Assembly: GCA_009667805.1 (NCBI GenBank)
Contig: CM019064.1
Span: forward strand, 113,868,328 to 113,932,327
DNA: 64,000 nucleotides
Origin: Leptobrachium leishanense
Lineage: Eukaryota > Chordata > Amphibia > Anura > Megophryidae
Reading direction: 5' to 3'
Part shown: positions 45,301-57,511 of the stretch, in pieces
How the letters are laid out: each line of letters starts with the position of its first letter
How positions within the stretch are numbered: the stretch's first letter is position 1
Notes under the pieces: generated by a model
Told to the model about the DNA's origin: nothing
The model's database searches: none
Seen by the model: the letters and a program-made list of their open reading frames with translations, nothing else
Position numbers and translations under genes: made by a program

Positions 45301-45786
45301 AGCATTTGTTTTTTTATGGGGTGTATCCAGGTAATAAGTAGATTAAACTAATGTAAAAATTCTGAAATCAACATGGTGTGACAGAAATAATAAGAACTTT
45401 CTAAGCCATTCTATGTCAGTCACAGGGTAGAAAACATAAACTGTTTCATGTATCTGTCTGACAAACTACTACATCCACAACCCACAAAATTCCATGCCAA
45501 CCTGCCATTTAACAAAACAAATCTGTGGTTACGTCCTCCTCAACAATTCATCACCCTTCTTGTGGTTTGTGCGAAATGCTGTGTATCAAAGAATGTAGTA
45601 AAAATTTCAACCAGACTGGTTGAAATTACAAAATGCAAATAAAATTACAAAATGCAAATATATGTGTATAGTGTAAAAAAGCATCTTTCTAAGTGAAATT
45701 AACCAATGTTGTGACATTCATTAACTTTCAGTGAATGACCATTATCCATATACTAACTGTAGACTAATTTATTATCCAGACACATT
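45301..45786. other. No gene recognised
   Basis: Anonymous sequence. Confidence 0.4.
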
Positions 45787-46150
45787 CAGGGTTATTCAAA
45801 GAGATCCGAATTGTGGCCGAAGGGTAACCGAACAGTGAAATTCAGCATACAGTTACCTTTCCTGACCATTCGGCTATTCAGAGAGCAGACTGTTTGCCAA
45901 ATGTTGGCGAATTGCCTGCACATACGGTGCCTATTCGTTGCCTGTTCGAGGGCAGTGAAATCCCTATAGAGAAGCAATGCTTTGTCTATTCAGAGAACAA
46001 AAACCAGCAGTGAAAAGTTGCCGAATTGCCCTGCCATTCGGTTGGTTTCATTCGACAGGTTTATTCAGTTGAATCCCATAGGCTTCAATGTTAAAAATAT
46101 TCCCGTTTTAATTCAATATCTAATAAACCGTTGATTATAATATTCTGCAG
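45787..46150 (+). mobile_element. Foldback element copy D, truncated
   Basis: Starts CAGGGTTATTCAAAGAGATC and matches copy B up to TATTCTGCAG at 46,150. There it joins the inside of a LINE. The right half of the foldback element is absent. Confidence 0.8.
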
Positions 46151-46687
46151 TTGCATCTGGGAGGTTATTCCATAACTGCGGTGCTCTGTAGGAAAATGAG
46201 GATCGAGACACTTGCTTTTTATCGTGGTATTGCAAGTAAGGTGCTGGTCCTGGATCGGAGGTTATAGGATGAGGGAACTGCTGAGGGAAGCAGCCTTTTC
46301 AGGTAGGGTGGTAGCTTCCCAGAAAAGCTCTTAAACACCAGGTTGGAAAGGTGAAGGGTGTGTTTAGACTCCAGCGACAGCCAATTTAGCTCTTTTAACA
46401 TATCACAATGGTGGGTCATGTAGTTACATTGTAGCGCAAAGCGGCAGCAGGAGTTATACAATGTAGTAAGTTTCTGAAGGTGCGTTTGCGGGGCTGCTGC
46501 ATACACTACACCTCCGTATTCAATAGCCGGCATAAGCATTTGTTGTACAATCTGCTTTCTTACCTCAGGGCTCAGGCAGGATTTGTTTCTGTACAGGGCA
46601 CCTAGTCTGGGGTAAATTTTAGATGAGAGTTTTTTGATGTGGGGGCCAAAGGATAGATTTGGGTTTAGCCATATATCTAGATATTTG
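46151..46687 (-). mobile_element. LINE internal fragment
   Basis: It matches the reverse-transcriptase C-terminal half of the LINE at 13,640-14,170 (frame at 46,539: MLMPAIEYGGVVYAAAPQTH). Neither end is a natural LINE end: the 3' end is missing about 250 bases. It was probably joined to copy D by deletion or recombination rather than by direct insertion. Confidence 0.8.
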
Positions 46688-48977
46688 ACACCTCCTGCCT
46701 GGAGAAAACAGACCTAATCAACCACTCCTGTCCTACATCTCTTTACCAATGTCTTGGATCTGCATGCTCTCACCAAAAGAGAGAAGCACTTTCTCGCTGC
46801 CTCCAAAGAAAGTAAGGACCAGATAATGTCTAGGCCTGCAAAACAGACAGAAGATTAGAAAGAAAGACATCCAACCTTACTTAGCTTAGATAGACCCTCA
46901 ACAGTCCAAAACATGCTGTGTATGATCAGCTGTAAATTTGGAATGCAAAGAATAAACTGACATGAACTAGTGACAGCCTTTTGCACCAATCTGTTGACCT
47001 TTTTATGTGACCTGTAAGCAGCTCCCACTGAAAACATGCCTCCAAACTTACCTAAGGATCATTTTGGACCAACCAAGTATCAACAGGTAGAGTCCATGGC
47101 TGTCTGCATTAATGTGGTCATAGCATTAAAGTCAGATTGAAGTAGAACAGTGACAGCAGCCACCAACTGCTGAGCTGCTGGTGAGTTGGAAGATTATAGG
47201 GAGCAGGTCATAATTCCTGCATGTCAGGAGGGGTGAGAAGAGACAGAAGGATTGGGATGACATTGAATAGAAAAGGACAGGAAAACAGGAAGAAATGAGA
47301 AAGAAGGAAAGGGAGTAGCAAAGATAGAGACAGAAGAAAGATTAGGCGGAGGAAGTGTAGGGGAACACAAATCAATACTCATCTGTTTTTCATATGCTGC
47401 TGGATAACAAGGAGGTAGGTAAAAGAAGGGGGAATTCCGCTGTGTTCTTGAATGTCCCCTAAAAACTACTATTTTAAAGGAAATTTCTACATTGCTTTAA
47501 AATAACTTTTAAACTTACTGAACCTTCATAGCATTATTATTCCCATCAGCTTGAAGTATAATAAAAGGCATATACATTGAAAAAGATATTCAAAGGTTGA
47601 ACCTGGCAGCCCTTATTTGAAACATAAGTAGGAGAATTTTTCCCTGGGCATCTGATCCTTTGCACGCTGACCCAGTGTTCTGCAGAATCATAGATAACAG
47701 CAATCAAAGACACCATATCTATGATCTATGATTCTCAGGCCAGGTGCTTTGTCCAGGTATGTTTGATACAAATAGAGCCAAAATATTAACCTTCTAAATG
47801 CCAGTGAAATATGTTACAAGCTCCTGGCACACATTGTGTTAATAACCTTCATGCAGAGAGAACAAAATTAGTGGTTTTTAGTCACCTGCTGAAAAAACAT
47901 AGGATTATTAATCACCTACTTTAATGGTACTTTAATGTTACAATCATAAATAAAGGATAAATGATGCACTAAGTTATATTTACTTATACTGACCTTTTAC
48001 CTACATTTATCTATGAATCACTAGAATCTATTCATTGTCCAGGAATGTTGGCTTCATACAAATATAGCAAGTCACTTAAAATAAACAAATGTGTGCTTTC
48101 ATGTTATACCAATCTGTGCTAACCACATTCTGACAAACAGTGCCACAGGATGCGTTAAATTAAAATCATACGCTAAGGAGGGAAGTCTCGTGCCAATTAG
48201 GATAACATTGACCTAAACGCATATGTATCATACTTGTACATATCATAAGTATTCCTTAGCGCAACCATTTCATTTACAGCATTACCATTACATTTTGGGG
48301 AAAACTGAAGACTAGAAAAAACATTTTTGGGGATTCTAAAGTGCAGATTTCTAAAAGTGAAAAGGTCACAAAGGAAACCAATGTAATGGTCCAGCTGATT
48401 GCTCCATGTTTAATATATTATTCCAGAACTGTTGTTCATTTCCTATCTGTTAAAGGGAATATCCAGTTTAGATTGATTATATTATTGCTAAATTCTGATT
48501 CTTATGTAAACAATATGCTTTATTCAGAAGGTCTTGACATGCAAAACTAATAAGATGAACACGAGTGATTATCAGCAGACATTTTGCTATTTACTTCCCT
48601 CTGAAAACAAAAAATAACACATAATGTGATGAAAACTAAAATAGTAATAATTAAATTTTCACCATACATATCAAAATCGGATCAAAAACCTCACTGGTAT
48701 ATTGGCACTGTAACTTACTGTTTACGTCCATGTTCATTATTCTTCGTCTCCTAGAGCACTAAGAATGCAGAGGAGATGGCTTTATTACTCTCAACACATA
48801 AGGATTACTAAAAGTGGTAGTGTTACAATTCCTTCAACATCATTTGTAGCAGTCGCGGCAATGGAGTTCATGGTGGAGGACCGTTTAGAAGAATAAGCAT
48901 GAAACTGAGGGCAAATATATTTTAATATTGTGCTCTATCATTCATCAAGTCAAGAAGGACCAATCATGTCACTTCTG
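46688..48977. other. No gene recognised
   Basis: About 2.3 kb of anonymous sequence; no frame over 70 codons has a recognisable domain. Confidence 0.4.
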
Positions 48978-50155
48978 CAGGGCCGTCTTTAACGCGGTGC
49001 AAAGGGGCAGTTGCCCAGGGCTCAGTCACTGATGTGGGTCCTAAACAAAAGATAAATGCAGGTAAAGTATCCATGTAATTGGGCAGACTAGATGGGCCGT
49101 AAGGTTCTTATCTGCCGACATTTTTCTATGTTTCTATGTTTCTATGTTTCTAAGTAAGCTGCTCTTTGAGCCCACAAAAGCCATGGCCCAGTCTACGGCT
49201 CGGCACTGATATGGCACCGATCACAGACTTCTTCCACAGGGGGTTGACTACATGGATGTCAGCCCTGCCTGTGGGACCACCGTATCTCCAGAACAATAGA
49301 ATGTAGAGTCATGTGATGCATTGATGGAAAGGCCAGAGCATGACCATTCCAGTGATACCACACATGACCAGGTTTTACATACAAATAAAAATCTCTTTTT
49401 TTTTTCTTTTTATTCTAATGCTTCAATATTGTTCACTTTTCAATTATAAATAAACAGTGATGCTGCACTAACTCACTTTCTATTTTCCCATGTTGCCAGC
49501 AAGTGTGAATGCAATGGCATAATGTCTTGTTACGCATTGTTCCATGAAGAGCCTATTCTGCGGCGCTGCAGCGAGGAGCTCCGTGGGTACTTTGGAACCC
49601 TGCATCCCAAATATTTGCACCACACAAGGCCAAGTGAGGTGTCATTTGAAAGGCCAGTGTCTGGCCTTTCCAACAATATCAAATATGACCACATAACAAG
49701 AAAAAAGAGAAACATATTCATAATTTACTTTTTTTTCCCTCTGTTCTAAGGCAGTGGCATTATGTGCTTTTACATATAAAGCAAACAATAATGCTGCACT
49801 AACTCACCTTCTCCTTTCCCACGCCGGGACCAAATGTAGAGGTGTTGATACAGTACGTTATTATGCATTCGTCCATCAAAAAAAAGAAACAAAAACCGCT
49901 GCACCACTGCCAAGAAAGCAAGGGCCCTTTTTACGCCTGTATTTCCATTCTTTATACCCCACAAGATCAAGTAAGGTTTCAGGTCAGAGTCAGAGACAGG
50001 TCAGAATCTGGCCTTTCTAATAATACCAAACATGACCATGTAAAATCCAAAAGGAAAAAAAAAAACACAAATCTTTCTTGGGGTGGAGAGAAAAATTGCA
50101 TGGAGGAGCCCAACATATGTTGGTCCAGGGCGCAGTTAATTTAAAGACAGCTCTG
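48978..50155. mobile_element. hAT-like element, composite
   Basis: Ends CAGGGCCGTCTTTAACGC and AATTTAAAGACAGCTCTG. Flanks CACTTCTG (48,970) and CACTTGTA (50,156) match at six of eight bases, a decayed 8-bp duplication. Inside are a CR1 tail (49,038-49,155) and sequence like the TTAA elements (AATATTGTTCAC, GATGCTGCACTAA). A segment of about 330 bases seems duplicated in tandem (49,430-49,730; 49,765-50,065), well diverged. Confidence 0.6.
49038..49155 (+). mobile_element. CR1-type LINE, 3' tail
   Basis: CTAAACAAAAGATAAATGC through CTATGTTTCTATG is the last 118 bases of the CR1 family seen at 1611 and 41,487. Confidence 0.85.
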
Positions 50156-50284
50156 CACTTGTAAACTGTTCAAAAATCTTATTTACCCACCTGATCACGT
50201 GAGGAGCGTATAAAAACATAAGAATGAATGTGTATATCTGGGTATTTAGCTTATGAATGTGTGTGTGTGTGTCTTAGTGCATAG

Positions 50285-51800
50285 CATTTATGTATCTGAA
50301 TATATAGGGTATGAATGTGGTATTAATCTCATTATACAGAATATGATATGAGGCGTCTGTGTGTTTCTGAGTATATAGGGTATGAATGTGGTATGAATCT
50401 CATTATACAGAATATGATATGAGGCGTCTGTGTGTTTCTGAGTATATAGGGTATGAATGTGGTATGAATCTCATATACAGAATATGATATGAGGCGTCTG
50501 TGTGTTTCTGAGTATATAGGGTATGAATGTGGTATGAATCTCATTATACAGAATATGATATGAGGCGTCTGTGTGTTTCTGAGTATATAGGGTATGAATG
50601 TGGTATGAATCTCATATACAGAATATGATATGAGGCGTCTGTGTGTTTCTGATATATAGGGTATGAATGTGGTATGAATCTCATTATACAGAATATGTTA
50701 TGAGGCGTGTGTGTGTTTCTGAGTATATAGGGTATGAATGTGGTATTAATCTCATTATACAGAATATGATATGAGGCGTCTGTGTGTTTCTGAGTATATA
50801 GGGTATGAATGTGGTATGAATCTCATTATACAGAATATGATATGAGGCGTCTGTGTGTTTCTGAGTATATAGGTATGAATGTGGTATGATTCTCATTATA
50901 CAGAATATGTTATGAAGCGTGTGTGTGTTTCTGAGTATATAGGGTATGAATGTGGTATGAATCTCATTATACAGAATATGATATGAGGCGTCTGTGTGTT
51001 TCTGAGTATATAGGGTATGAATGTGGTATGATTCTCATTATACAGAATATGTTATGAAGCGTGTGTGTGTTTCTGAGTATATAGGGTATGAATTGGTATG
51101 ATTCTCATCAGAATATGATATGAGCGTCTGTGTGTTTCTGAGTATATAGGTATGAATGTGGTATGAATCTCATTATACAGAATATGATATGAGGCGTCTG
51201 TGTGTTCTGAGTATATAGGGTATGAATGTGGTATGAATCTCATTATACAGAATATGATATGAGGCGTCTGTGTGTTTCTGAGTATATAGGGTATGAATGT
51301 GGTATTAATCTCATTATACAGAATATGATATGAGGCGTCTGTGTGTTTCTGAGTATATAGGGTATGAATGTGGTATGAATCTCATTATACAGAATATGAT
51401 ATGAGGCGTCTGTGTGTTTCTGAGTATATAGGGTATGAATGTGGTATGATTCTCATTATACAGAATATGTTATGAGCGTGTGTGTGTTTCTGAGTATATA
51501 GGGTATGAATGTGGTATGAATCTCATTATACAGAATATGATATGAGGCGTCTGTGTGTTTCTGAGTATATAGGGTATGAATGTGGTATGATTCTCATTAT
51601 ACAGAATATGTTATGAAGCGTGTGTGTGTTTCTGAGTATATAGGGTATGAATGTGGTATGATTCTCATTATACAGAATATGATATGAGGCGTCTGTGTGT
51701 TTCTGAGTATATAGGGTATGAATGTGGTATGAATCTCATTATACAGAATATGTTATGAGGCGTGTGTGTGTTTCTGAGTATATAGGGTATGAATATGGAT
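50285..51800. repeat. 71-bp minisatellite, about 21 units
   Basis: The unit reads GAGTATATAGGGTATGAATG, TGGTATGAATCTCATTATAC, AGAATATGATATGAGGCGTC, TGTGTGTTTCT. Units differ at a few fixed sites (GAATC/GATTC/TTAATC; GATATGAGG/GTTATGAAG). Minus-strand frames across it give a repeated chance peptide. An L2 fragment interrupts it at 51,812, and a degenerate unit resumes at 52,063. Confidence 0.95.
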
Positions 51801-51811
51801 GTATGTATAGG

Positions 51812-52062
51812 AAGGGAAGCCTACCACCCAACTCACTGACGCAACCATCAATCACTCTCACCTTACAGTCCTCTCCTCCTGTTTCCAACCCCAACCCTCC
51901 TAGATTGTGAGTTCCTACAGGAATAGGGCCCTCATCTCCTCCTGTACTGTTTGTCAAATGTTGTTCAATGTATTGTATTGTAACCCTGTCTATACTGTGC
52001 CTATTGTACAGCGCTGCGGAATATGCTGGCGCTTTATAAATAAAGAATAATAATAATAATAA
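51812..52062 (+). mobile_element. L2-type LINE, 3' end
   Basis: GGGAAGCCTACCACCCAACT through CGCTGCGGAATATGCTGG and the (TAA)n tail match 59,855-60,096 closely. It inserted into the minisatellite. Confidence 0.88.
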
Positions 52063-52231
52063 AGTATGCATCTGAGAGTATTGCATATGAATGTATCTGA
52101 GTATTAAGACCCATTCCATCAGAGTTTCTATCGCTAATGCCCTTGACCATTGCCTGACTCACTTAATGGATGTGCCAGTCTACTCAACACATATAGAAAT
52201 GAGTGAAAAATCTCAAAAAAAATAAAAAATC
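52063..52231. other. Degenerate minisatellite end, then anonymous
   Basis: GTATGCATCTGAGAGTATTG and ATGAATGTATCTGAGTAT look like decayed 71-bp units. Nothing else is recognised. Confidence 0.4.
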
Positions 52232-52234
52232 TTA

Positions 52235-52941
52235 CAGAGTTATTCAAAGAGATCCGAATGGCTGCCGAAAGGGAACCGAAAGCTGAAAATCAGCGTTCGG
52301 TTACCTTTCTTGGCCATTCGGCTATCCAGAGACCAGGCAATTCGGCAAATCTTGGTGAATTGCCTGCACATACGGTGCCTGTTCGGTGCCTGTTCGAGGG
52401 CAGTGAAATCTCCATAAAAAAGCACTGCTTCGGCTATTCAGAGAACACAAACCAGCAGTGAAAGGTTCCCTAAATGCCCTGTCATTCGGTAATTTAATTC
52501 GACAGGTTTATTCAGGCGAATCCCATAGGCTTTAATGTTAAAAATATTCCCATTTTAATTCAATATCTAATAAACCGTTGATTATAATATTCTGCAGCAA
52601 AAAGTCTCTTTATTTATAGATTTTTTAGGATTTTTTTTATATAAATAATTTCCAATATATATATATTTTTTTAACTTTACTTATTTTTTCTGTAACAGCC
52701 CTTTTTACGTTATCCGCTCCTGCTCGGGTTTTTCTGGCAGGTGAATCCAGATGTTTTTGCGGGTTTCGGTGTGCGTGCGCCTTCGTTTTCAGCAGCTTTT
52801 CCCTGCAATTCGGGGACCCTGTGGTGCTTGCTGAATACACCGCAGGGTCGCCGAAATGGGATCGCCAAATCGAACCGAATTGAAGAGAATGAAAAGTCAC
52901 CGAACGTGCGGTGGCTTTTCGATTCTCTTTGAATAACCCTG
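52235..52941 (+). mobile_element. Foldback element copy E
   Basis: TTA on both sides (52,232-52,234; 52,942-52,944) is a plausible 3-bp target duplication. Ends CAGAGTTATTCAAAGAGATC and TTCTCTTTGAATAACCCTG. It is 707 bp because about 200 bases of the central-right part are missing. Confidence 0.85.
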
Positions 52942-52944
52942 TTA

Positions 52945-54033
52945 GTTTCATGAATAGCACCTGCTTGTAGTCAGAGAATCATTATTTAAGGAAGTACACA
53001 ATAGTCAGAATGTTCCATTTATTTCAGTTTATTCAGCTTTTCACAATGAACAAGTAGATTAACATTGATGATTCACTTAATAAGCTCCTTCTTCCTTTGG
53101 TCTTTCCAGTCATAAGTAAATATTTGCACTGTGAAGTTGCAATTATATTATTGTCCAGGAACCTCTATTTATAAAATATCAAAACTCTTAGTTATAATTA
53201 TTTTTTCCATAAACAATCACTAAAACAGTTCTATTTTAACTATTTTTATTGATATTGGAATTGATAGTTCAACTAAGTTGTGTCGATCAATTTTTAATTA
53301 TTATTTTTTTTGCTATTTAAAGCACTCTTTGCACTTTTGTCCCAAACTGGAAAAAGCGGTGTAAGAAATAAACATGCGCCCAGATGTCCATTGTCTGTGT
53401 GTTCAGCACATCTGTAAATTTGAAAGGAAACTTGTAGTCAACTCTCCTGAGTCTTAGAAAATCATTTCAGTTTCATTGACCCAAGATCATCATAAATGAA
53501 AATCCACAAAAGAGGGATTTCGGGGACTATTTTCCCATGTATTTTCTAAACTACTGTTTAAAGAGCTTTTATCACTTTCAGCTGACAGCTTTGTAAAATT
53601 CCAATTACTTATTTATGAACAGTTTTTTGTATTAAGATATAACATTAATTTGAGCTTAGCTTTTATAATTACTGTAAGGACATCAGAAGCCCAATCAGTG
53701 TAAATGCTGCCTACTAGCCTCCATTGATTGTTGTTGACAGATGGCCGAGTTATCTTTTTTGCTCACTTGATGATAATTACATAAGACAATTCTGTGCAAT
53801 TTCAACCAGATCCCAATCCAATGACTATGCATGTGCAATAAATTAATGCTGGTATTGTTTTAAGATCCTCCTTAAAAACTTATTTTGTATTATTGAACAT
53901 GTGATGGTGATCTAGCAGCGATAAAACTCTTGGCAAGGGAAGTTGCCAAAGATTGGACAGAGAAAACAGTAGAGCTGAAGACACACCACATCCAGCTCCA
54001 GCACACGTAAGCCAGATTACTATCTGCATTTAT
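52945..54033. other. No gene recognised
   Basis: Anonymous AT-rich sequence. Confidence 0.4.
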
Positions 54034-54053
54034 AATATATATATATATATATA
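54034..54053. repeat. (AT)n microsatellite
   Basis: A run of about ten TA dinucleotides. Confidence 0.9.
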
Positions 54054-54055
54054 TT

Positions 54056-54170
54056 TCAAGTTTTTTTGAGAAAGTATTTTACCAGGAAGGATACATTGAG
54101 ATTTTTCTCATTTTCAAGTAGCTCCCGCGTGGCGAGTATGTACCGTTAGGTGTCTTGCCCAAGGACACTT
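54056..54170 (-). mobile_element. LINE 3'-end fragment
   Basis: TATTTTACCAGGAAGGATAC and ATTGAGATTTTTCTCATTTTC match the 3' end of the LINE at 55,575; the adjoining GGTGTCTTGCCCAAGGACAC belongs to a different subfamily. Confidence 0.65.
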
Positions 54171-54189
54171 ACTCTCCTGCTGAACCTGT

Positions 54190-55086
54190 CAGGGTTATCC
54201 AAAGAGATTCGAAAAGTCACCGCACGTTCGGTGACTTTTCGTTCTCTTCAATTCGGTTCCTTTTGCCGATTGCATTTCGGTGACCCTGCGGTGTATTCAG
54301 CAAACACCACAGGGTCCCCGAATTGCAGGGAAAAGCTGCCGCAAACCTGATGAAAACTAACCGAATGCACGCTGAAAACAAGCAAAAACATCTGGATTAA
54401 CCTTTGAAAAAGACGAACAGGAGCCGAACATGAGCCGAATCACACAGAGCCGAAGCAGCTGTGACGTAGAGGAGGCAGTGAATAAATTAGCAAAACCATT
54501 TGTATGAATCTGGGAAAATGAAAAGCTGTTTGCAAAGAAACTACTGAGCGAAAATGTCTGAAATTTTCACAGGAGGTCCAGGGAATGATAATAAAGAGGG
54601 CTGTTACAAAAAAAAGAAGTAAACTGAAAAAAAAATAAAAAAAAAATCGGACTTTTAATATAAAAAAAAATCAGAAAAATGCTTAAAGTATCCTAAAAAA
54701 TCTATAAATAAAGAGAATTTTTGCTGCAGAATTTTATAATGAACGGTTTATTAGATATTGAATTAAAACGGGAATATTTTTAACATTGAAGTCTATGGGA
54801 TTCTCCTGAATAAATTTGCCGAATGAAACCACCGAATGGCAGGGCATTAGGGGAACCTTTCACTGCTGGTTTGTGTTCTCTGAATAGACGAAGCAGTGCT
54901 TCTCTATGGGGATTTCACTGCCCTCGAACAGGGACCGAACAGGCACCGTATGTGCAGGCAATTCGCCAGTATTTGGCGAATTGCCTGCTCTCTGGATAGC
55001 CGAATGGCCAGGAAAGGTAACCGAACACTGATTTTCAGCGTTCGGTTACCTTTCTCAAGCAATTCGGATCTCTTTGGATAACCCTG
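54190..55086 (-). mobile_element. Foldback element copy F
   Basis: Same family as copies A-C, in reverse orientation: the CGAAAAGTCACCGCACG hairpin is next to the left end. Ends CAGGGTTATCCAAAGAGATT and ATCTCTTTGGATAACCCTG. At 54,760-54,780 it shows the intact site GATATTGAATTAAAACGGG that carries the composite TTAA element in copy A. Confidence 0.88.
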
Positions 55087-55204
55087 ATAGTCTCCACAGT
55101 TATAGAGCAGTGATGTTACCTGTCACGTTCACTATCCCGCTCACCCTTGACAACCGTGGTGAGGATCCTCTTGGACAGACGTCTAACCCTCCGATCCTTT
55201 AAAT

Positions 55205-55386
55205 CAGTGTTTCCCAAACCTGTCCTCGGGACCCTCAACCAGGCCAGATTGTTCAGATCACCTTGGGGAAATGCAGACTGAATCCTGCAATCACTGAACA
55301 GCAAATCATATCACCGGTGCTGTGCTTCAGATATCTGGAAAAAGTGGCGAGGCAGAGGGTCACGAGTACAGGTTTGGGAAACACTG
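55205..55386. mobile_element. hAT-like MITE
   Basis: An exact 8-bp duplication CTTTAAAT (55,197-55,204; 55,387-55,394) borders ends CAGTGTTTCCCAAACCTGTC and CAGGTTTGGGAAACACTG. This places the family (also at 40,803 and 63,493) in hAT with fair certainty. Confidence 0.9.
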
Positions 55387-55574
55387 CTTTAAATGGTCGG
55401 GACCGCTAACCCTATCACTCCCAGCCAGGGAGAACAGACACACCAGCAACAAGGAATATAACTCAGTAACAGCAGGTTTCACGACAGAGTGTGTACTGGG
55501 GCTCAAAGGGTTAATTTCGCCAACAGCTGGAGAGCAACCGGAGTAAGGTTTCTTAAGTATATTCATACACCAGG

Positions 55575-57511
55575 GATCAGAATTTATTTTATTTATTTAT
55601 TTATTATTTTATAAAGGATTTTACCAGGAAGGATACATTGAGATTTCTCCCGTTTTCAAGTATGTCCTGGGTTCAAGAACATGGTTTCAGAAATACAAAA
55701 GTAGTAAAATGCAAGAAATTAACACAAAACAAATATACAGATTAACAGAAAATAAATATGTAGGAATTATAGCCACTATGTTACATGTTTACAGGTGCAT
55801 TCCTTATTGAGGTATGTTAATATGGAGCTCTTAAGGGACTTTAGGCTGGGGGAAGATTTGATGGCGTCTGGGAGGTTATTCCATAATTGTGGTGCTCTGT
55901 AGGAAAATGAGGATCGAGCCACTTACTTTTTGTATTGTGGTATTGCAAGTAAGGTGCTGGTCCTGGATCGGAGGTTATAGGATGAGGGAACTGCTGAGGG
56001 AAGCAGCCTTTTCAGGTAGGGTGGCAGCTTCCCAGAAAAGCTCTTAGACACCAGGTTGGAAAGGTGAAGGGTGTGTCTAGATTCCAGCGACGGCCAGTTT
56101 AGTTCTTTTAACATGTCACAATGGTGGGTCATGTAGTTACATTGTAGCACAAAGTGACAGAATGAGTTATACAATGTAGTAAGTTTCTGAAGGTGCGTTT
56201 GCGGGGCGGCTGCATACACTACATCTCCGTATTCAATAGCCGGCATAAGCATTTGTTGTACAATCTGCTTTCTTACCTCGGGGCTCAGGCAGGATTTGTT
56301 TCTGAACAGGGCACCTAGTTTGGAGTAAATTTTAGATGAAAGTTTTTCAATGTGGGGGCCAAAGGATAGATTTGGGTCTAACCACATACCTAGATATTTG
56401 AGAGAAGTGACTGTGGTCAGCGTGCCATTTGATTTTGTCCTGACACATAGATGGGGTGTTTGCAATTTGTGTAGTTTAGGTGCTGTTCTAAAGAGCATTG
56501 TAAAAGTTTTGTCAGCAATTACAAAAAATTTGTTATCTTTGATCCACTTTTCTACCTCTGTGAATTGGTCTTGCAGCATGGCCTCCAGCTGTGGGAGATC
56601 TGGTTTGCTGGTATAGATTACAGTGTCGTCTGCGTACATGTGTACAGTTGAGGCTTCGCAGACATTGGGCAGATCATTTATGAATATTGTGAATAGCAGG
56701 GGGCCGATTATCGAGCCTTGGGGTACACCGCACGTGACTGGGAGGGGGAGGGAAGTGCTGTCAGAAATTGACACATATTGCGACCGATCAGACACATATG
56801 ATTGAAACCAGGTTAGCGTGCGATCACCAATACCAGAGTTTTTAAGTTTTTGTAATAAGATGCCATGGTCTACTGTGTCAAAGGCAAAATCAAGGAAGAT
56901 GGCTCCAGTTAGATTTCCTTGTTCCATGCCAGCCTGGATATCATTGGAAACGTTTAAAAGGGCAGTTGTGGTTGAATGATTTGGATGGAAGCCGGATTGA
57001 TCTGGGTTAAATAGCTCCAATACTGATAGTAATCGCGTAATTGAGTGTAAACACATTTATCCAGGATTTTTGACATTACAGGAAGCAATGATATTGGGCG
57101 GTAGTTGGATACCAAAGTATTGTCTCCATTTTTATGGATAGGTACCACTCTCACAGTCTTCCAGAGTTTGGGTATATATCCAGTCGCCAGTGATTCATTG
57201 ATTAGGGTTGCGACAGGTTTGCAATTGCCGGGGCGCTGATTTTCAGCAGCATTGCTGGGATTTGGTCAGGTCCTGACTGGTGTTTCATTTTTTGGTTACA
57301 GAGAAGTTTAGTAATGGCACTGACAGGCACCGGTCTAAAACTGAATTTCTCTTTGATACAGGGTTTTTGCACAATTGGGAGGCTCTGACTTGTGTGCTGC
57401 CTTTCTGAATGTGTTTCAATTGCTAGCTTAGCAATCAGGGTGTTGGCGCATCCAACAAAATAGTTATTAAAGGCATTTGCTACATCTAGGGGGTGTTGCA
57501 GGGTTTGGTTG
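55575..57511 (-). mobile_element. L2/CR1-group LINE, second copy
   Basis: 3' end near 55,575 (TTTATTTATTTATT tail, TTACCAGGAAGGATACATTG); truncated at about 57,511. It is the same family as the LINE at 13,370-16,017 but stops before the endonuclease. Confidence 0.85.
55923..57500 (-). pseudogene. LINE reverse-transcriptase remnant
   Basis: The longest frame, 57,056-55,923 (377 codons), holds PDQSGFHPNHSTTTALL, GAIFLDFAFDTVDHG (motif A, lacking the KA present in the other copy), TCGVPQGSIIGPLLFTIF (motif B) and MYADDTVIYTSK (motif C), then LKYLGMWLDPNLSF to SSYNLRSRTSTLLAIPQ. The upstream fingers (VSNYRPISLLPVMSKIL) lie in another frame at 57,154-56,954, and PVSAITKLLCNQKMKHQSG in a third at about 57,350-57,202. 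So at least two frameshifts plus a two-codon deletion in motif A. Confidence 0.85.

Noticed and set aside
50332..51243. Repeated peptides of MRFIPHSYPIYSETH type on the minus strand
   Set aside because: They are the translation of the 71-bp minisatellite. Frames break at unit-length changes and no start context or conservation argues for coding.
50285..51800. CRISPR-like array
   Set aside because: The repeats abut with no unique spacers, and the sequence is eukaryotic.
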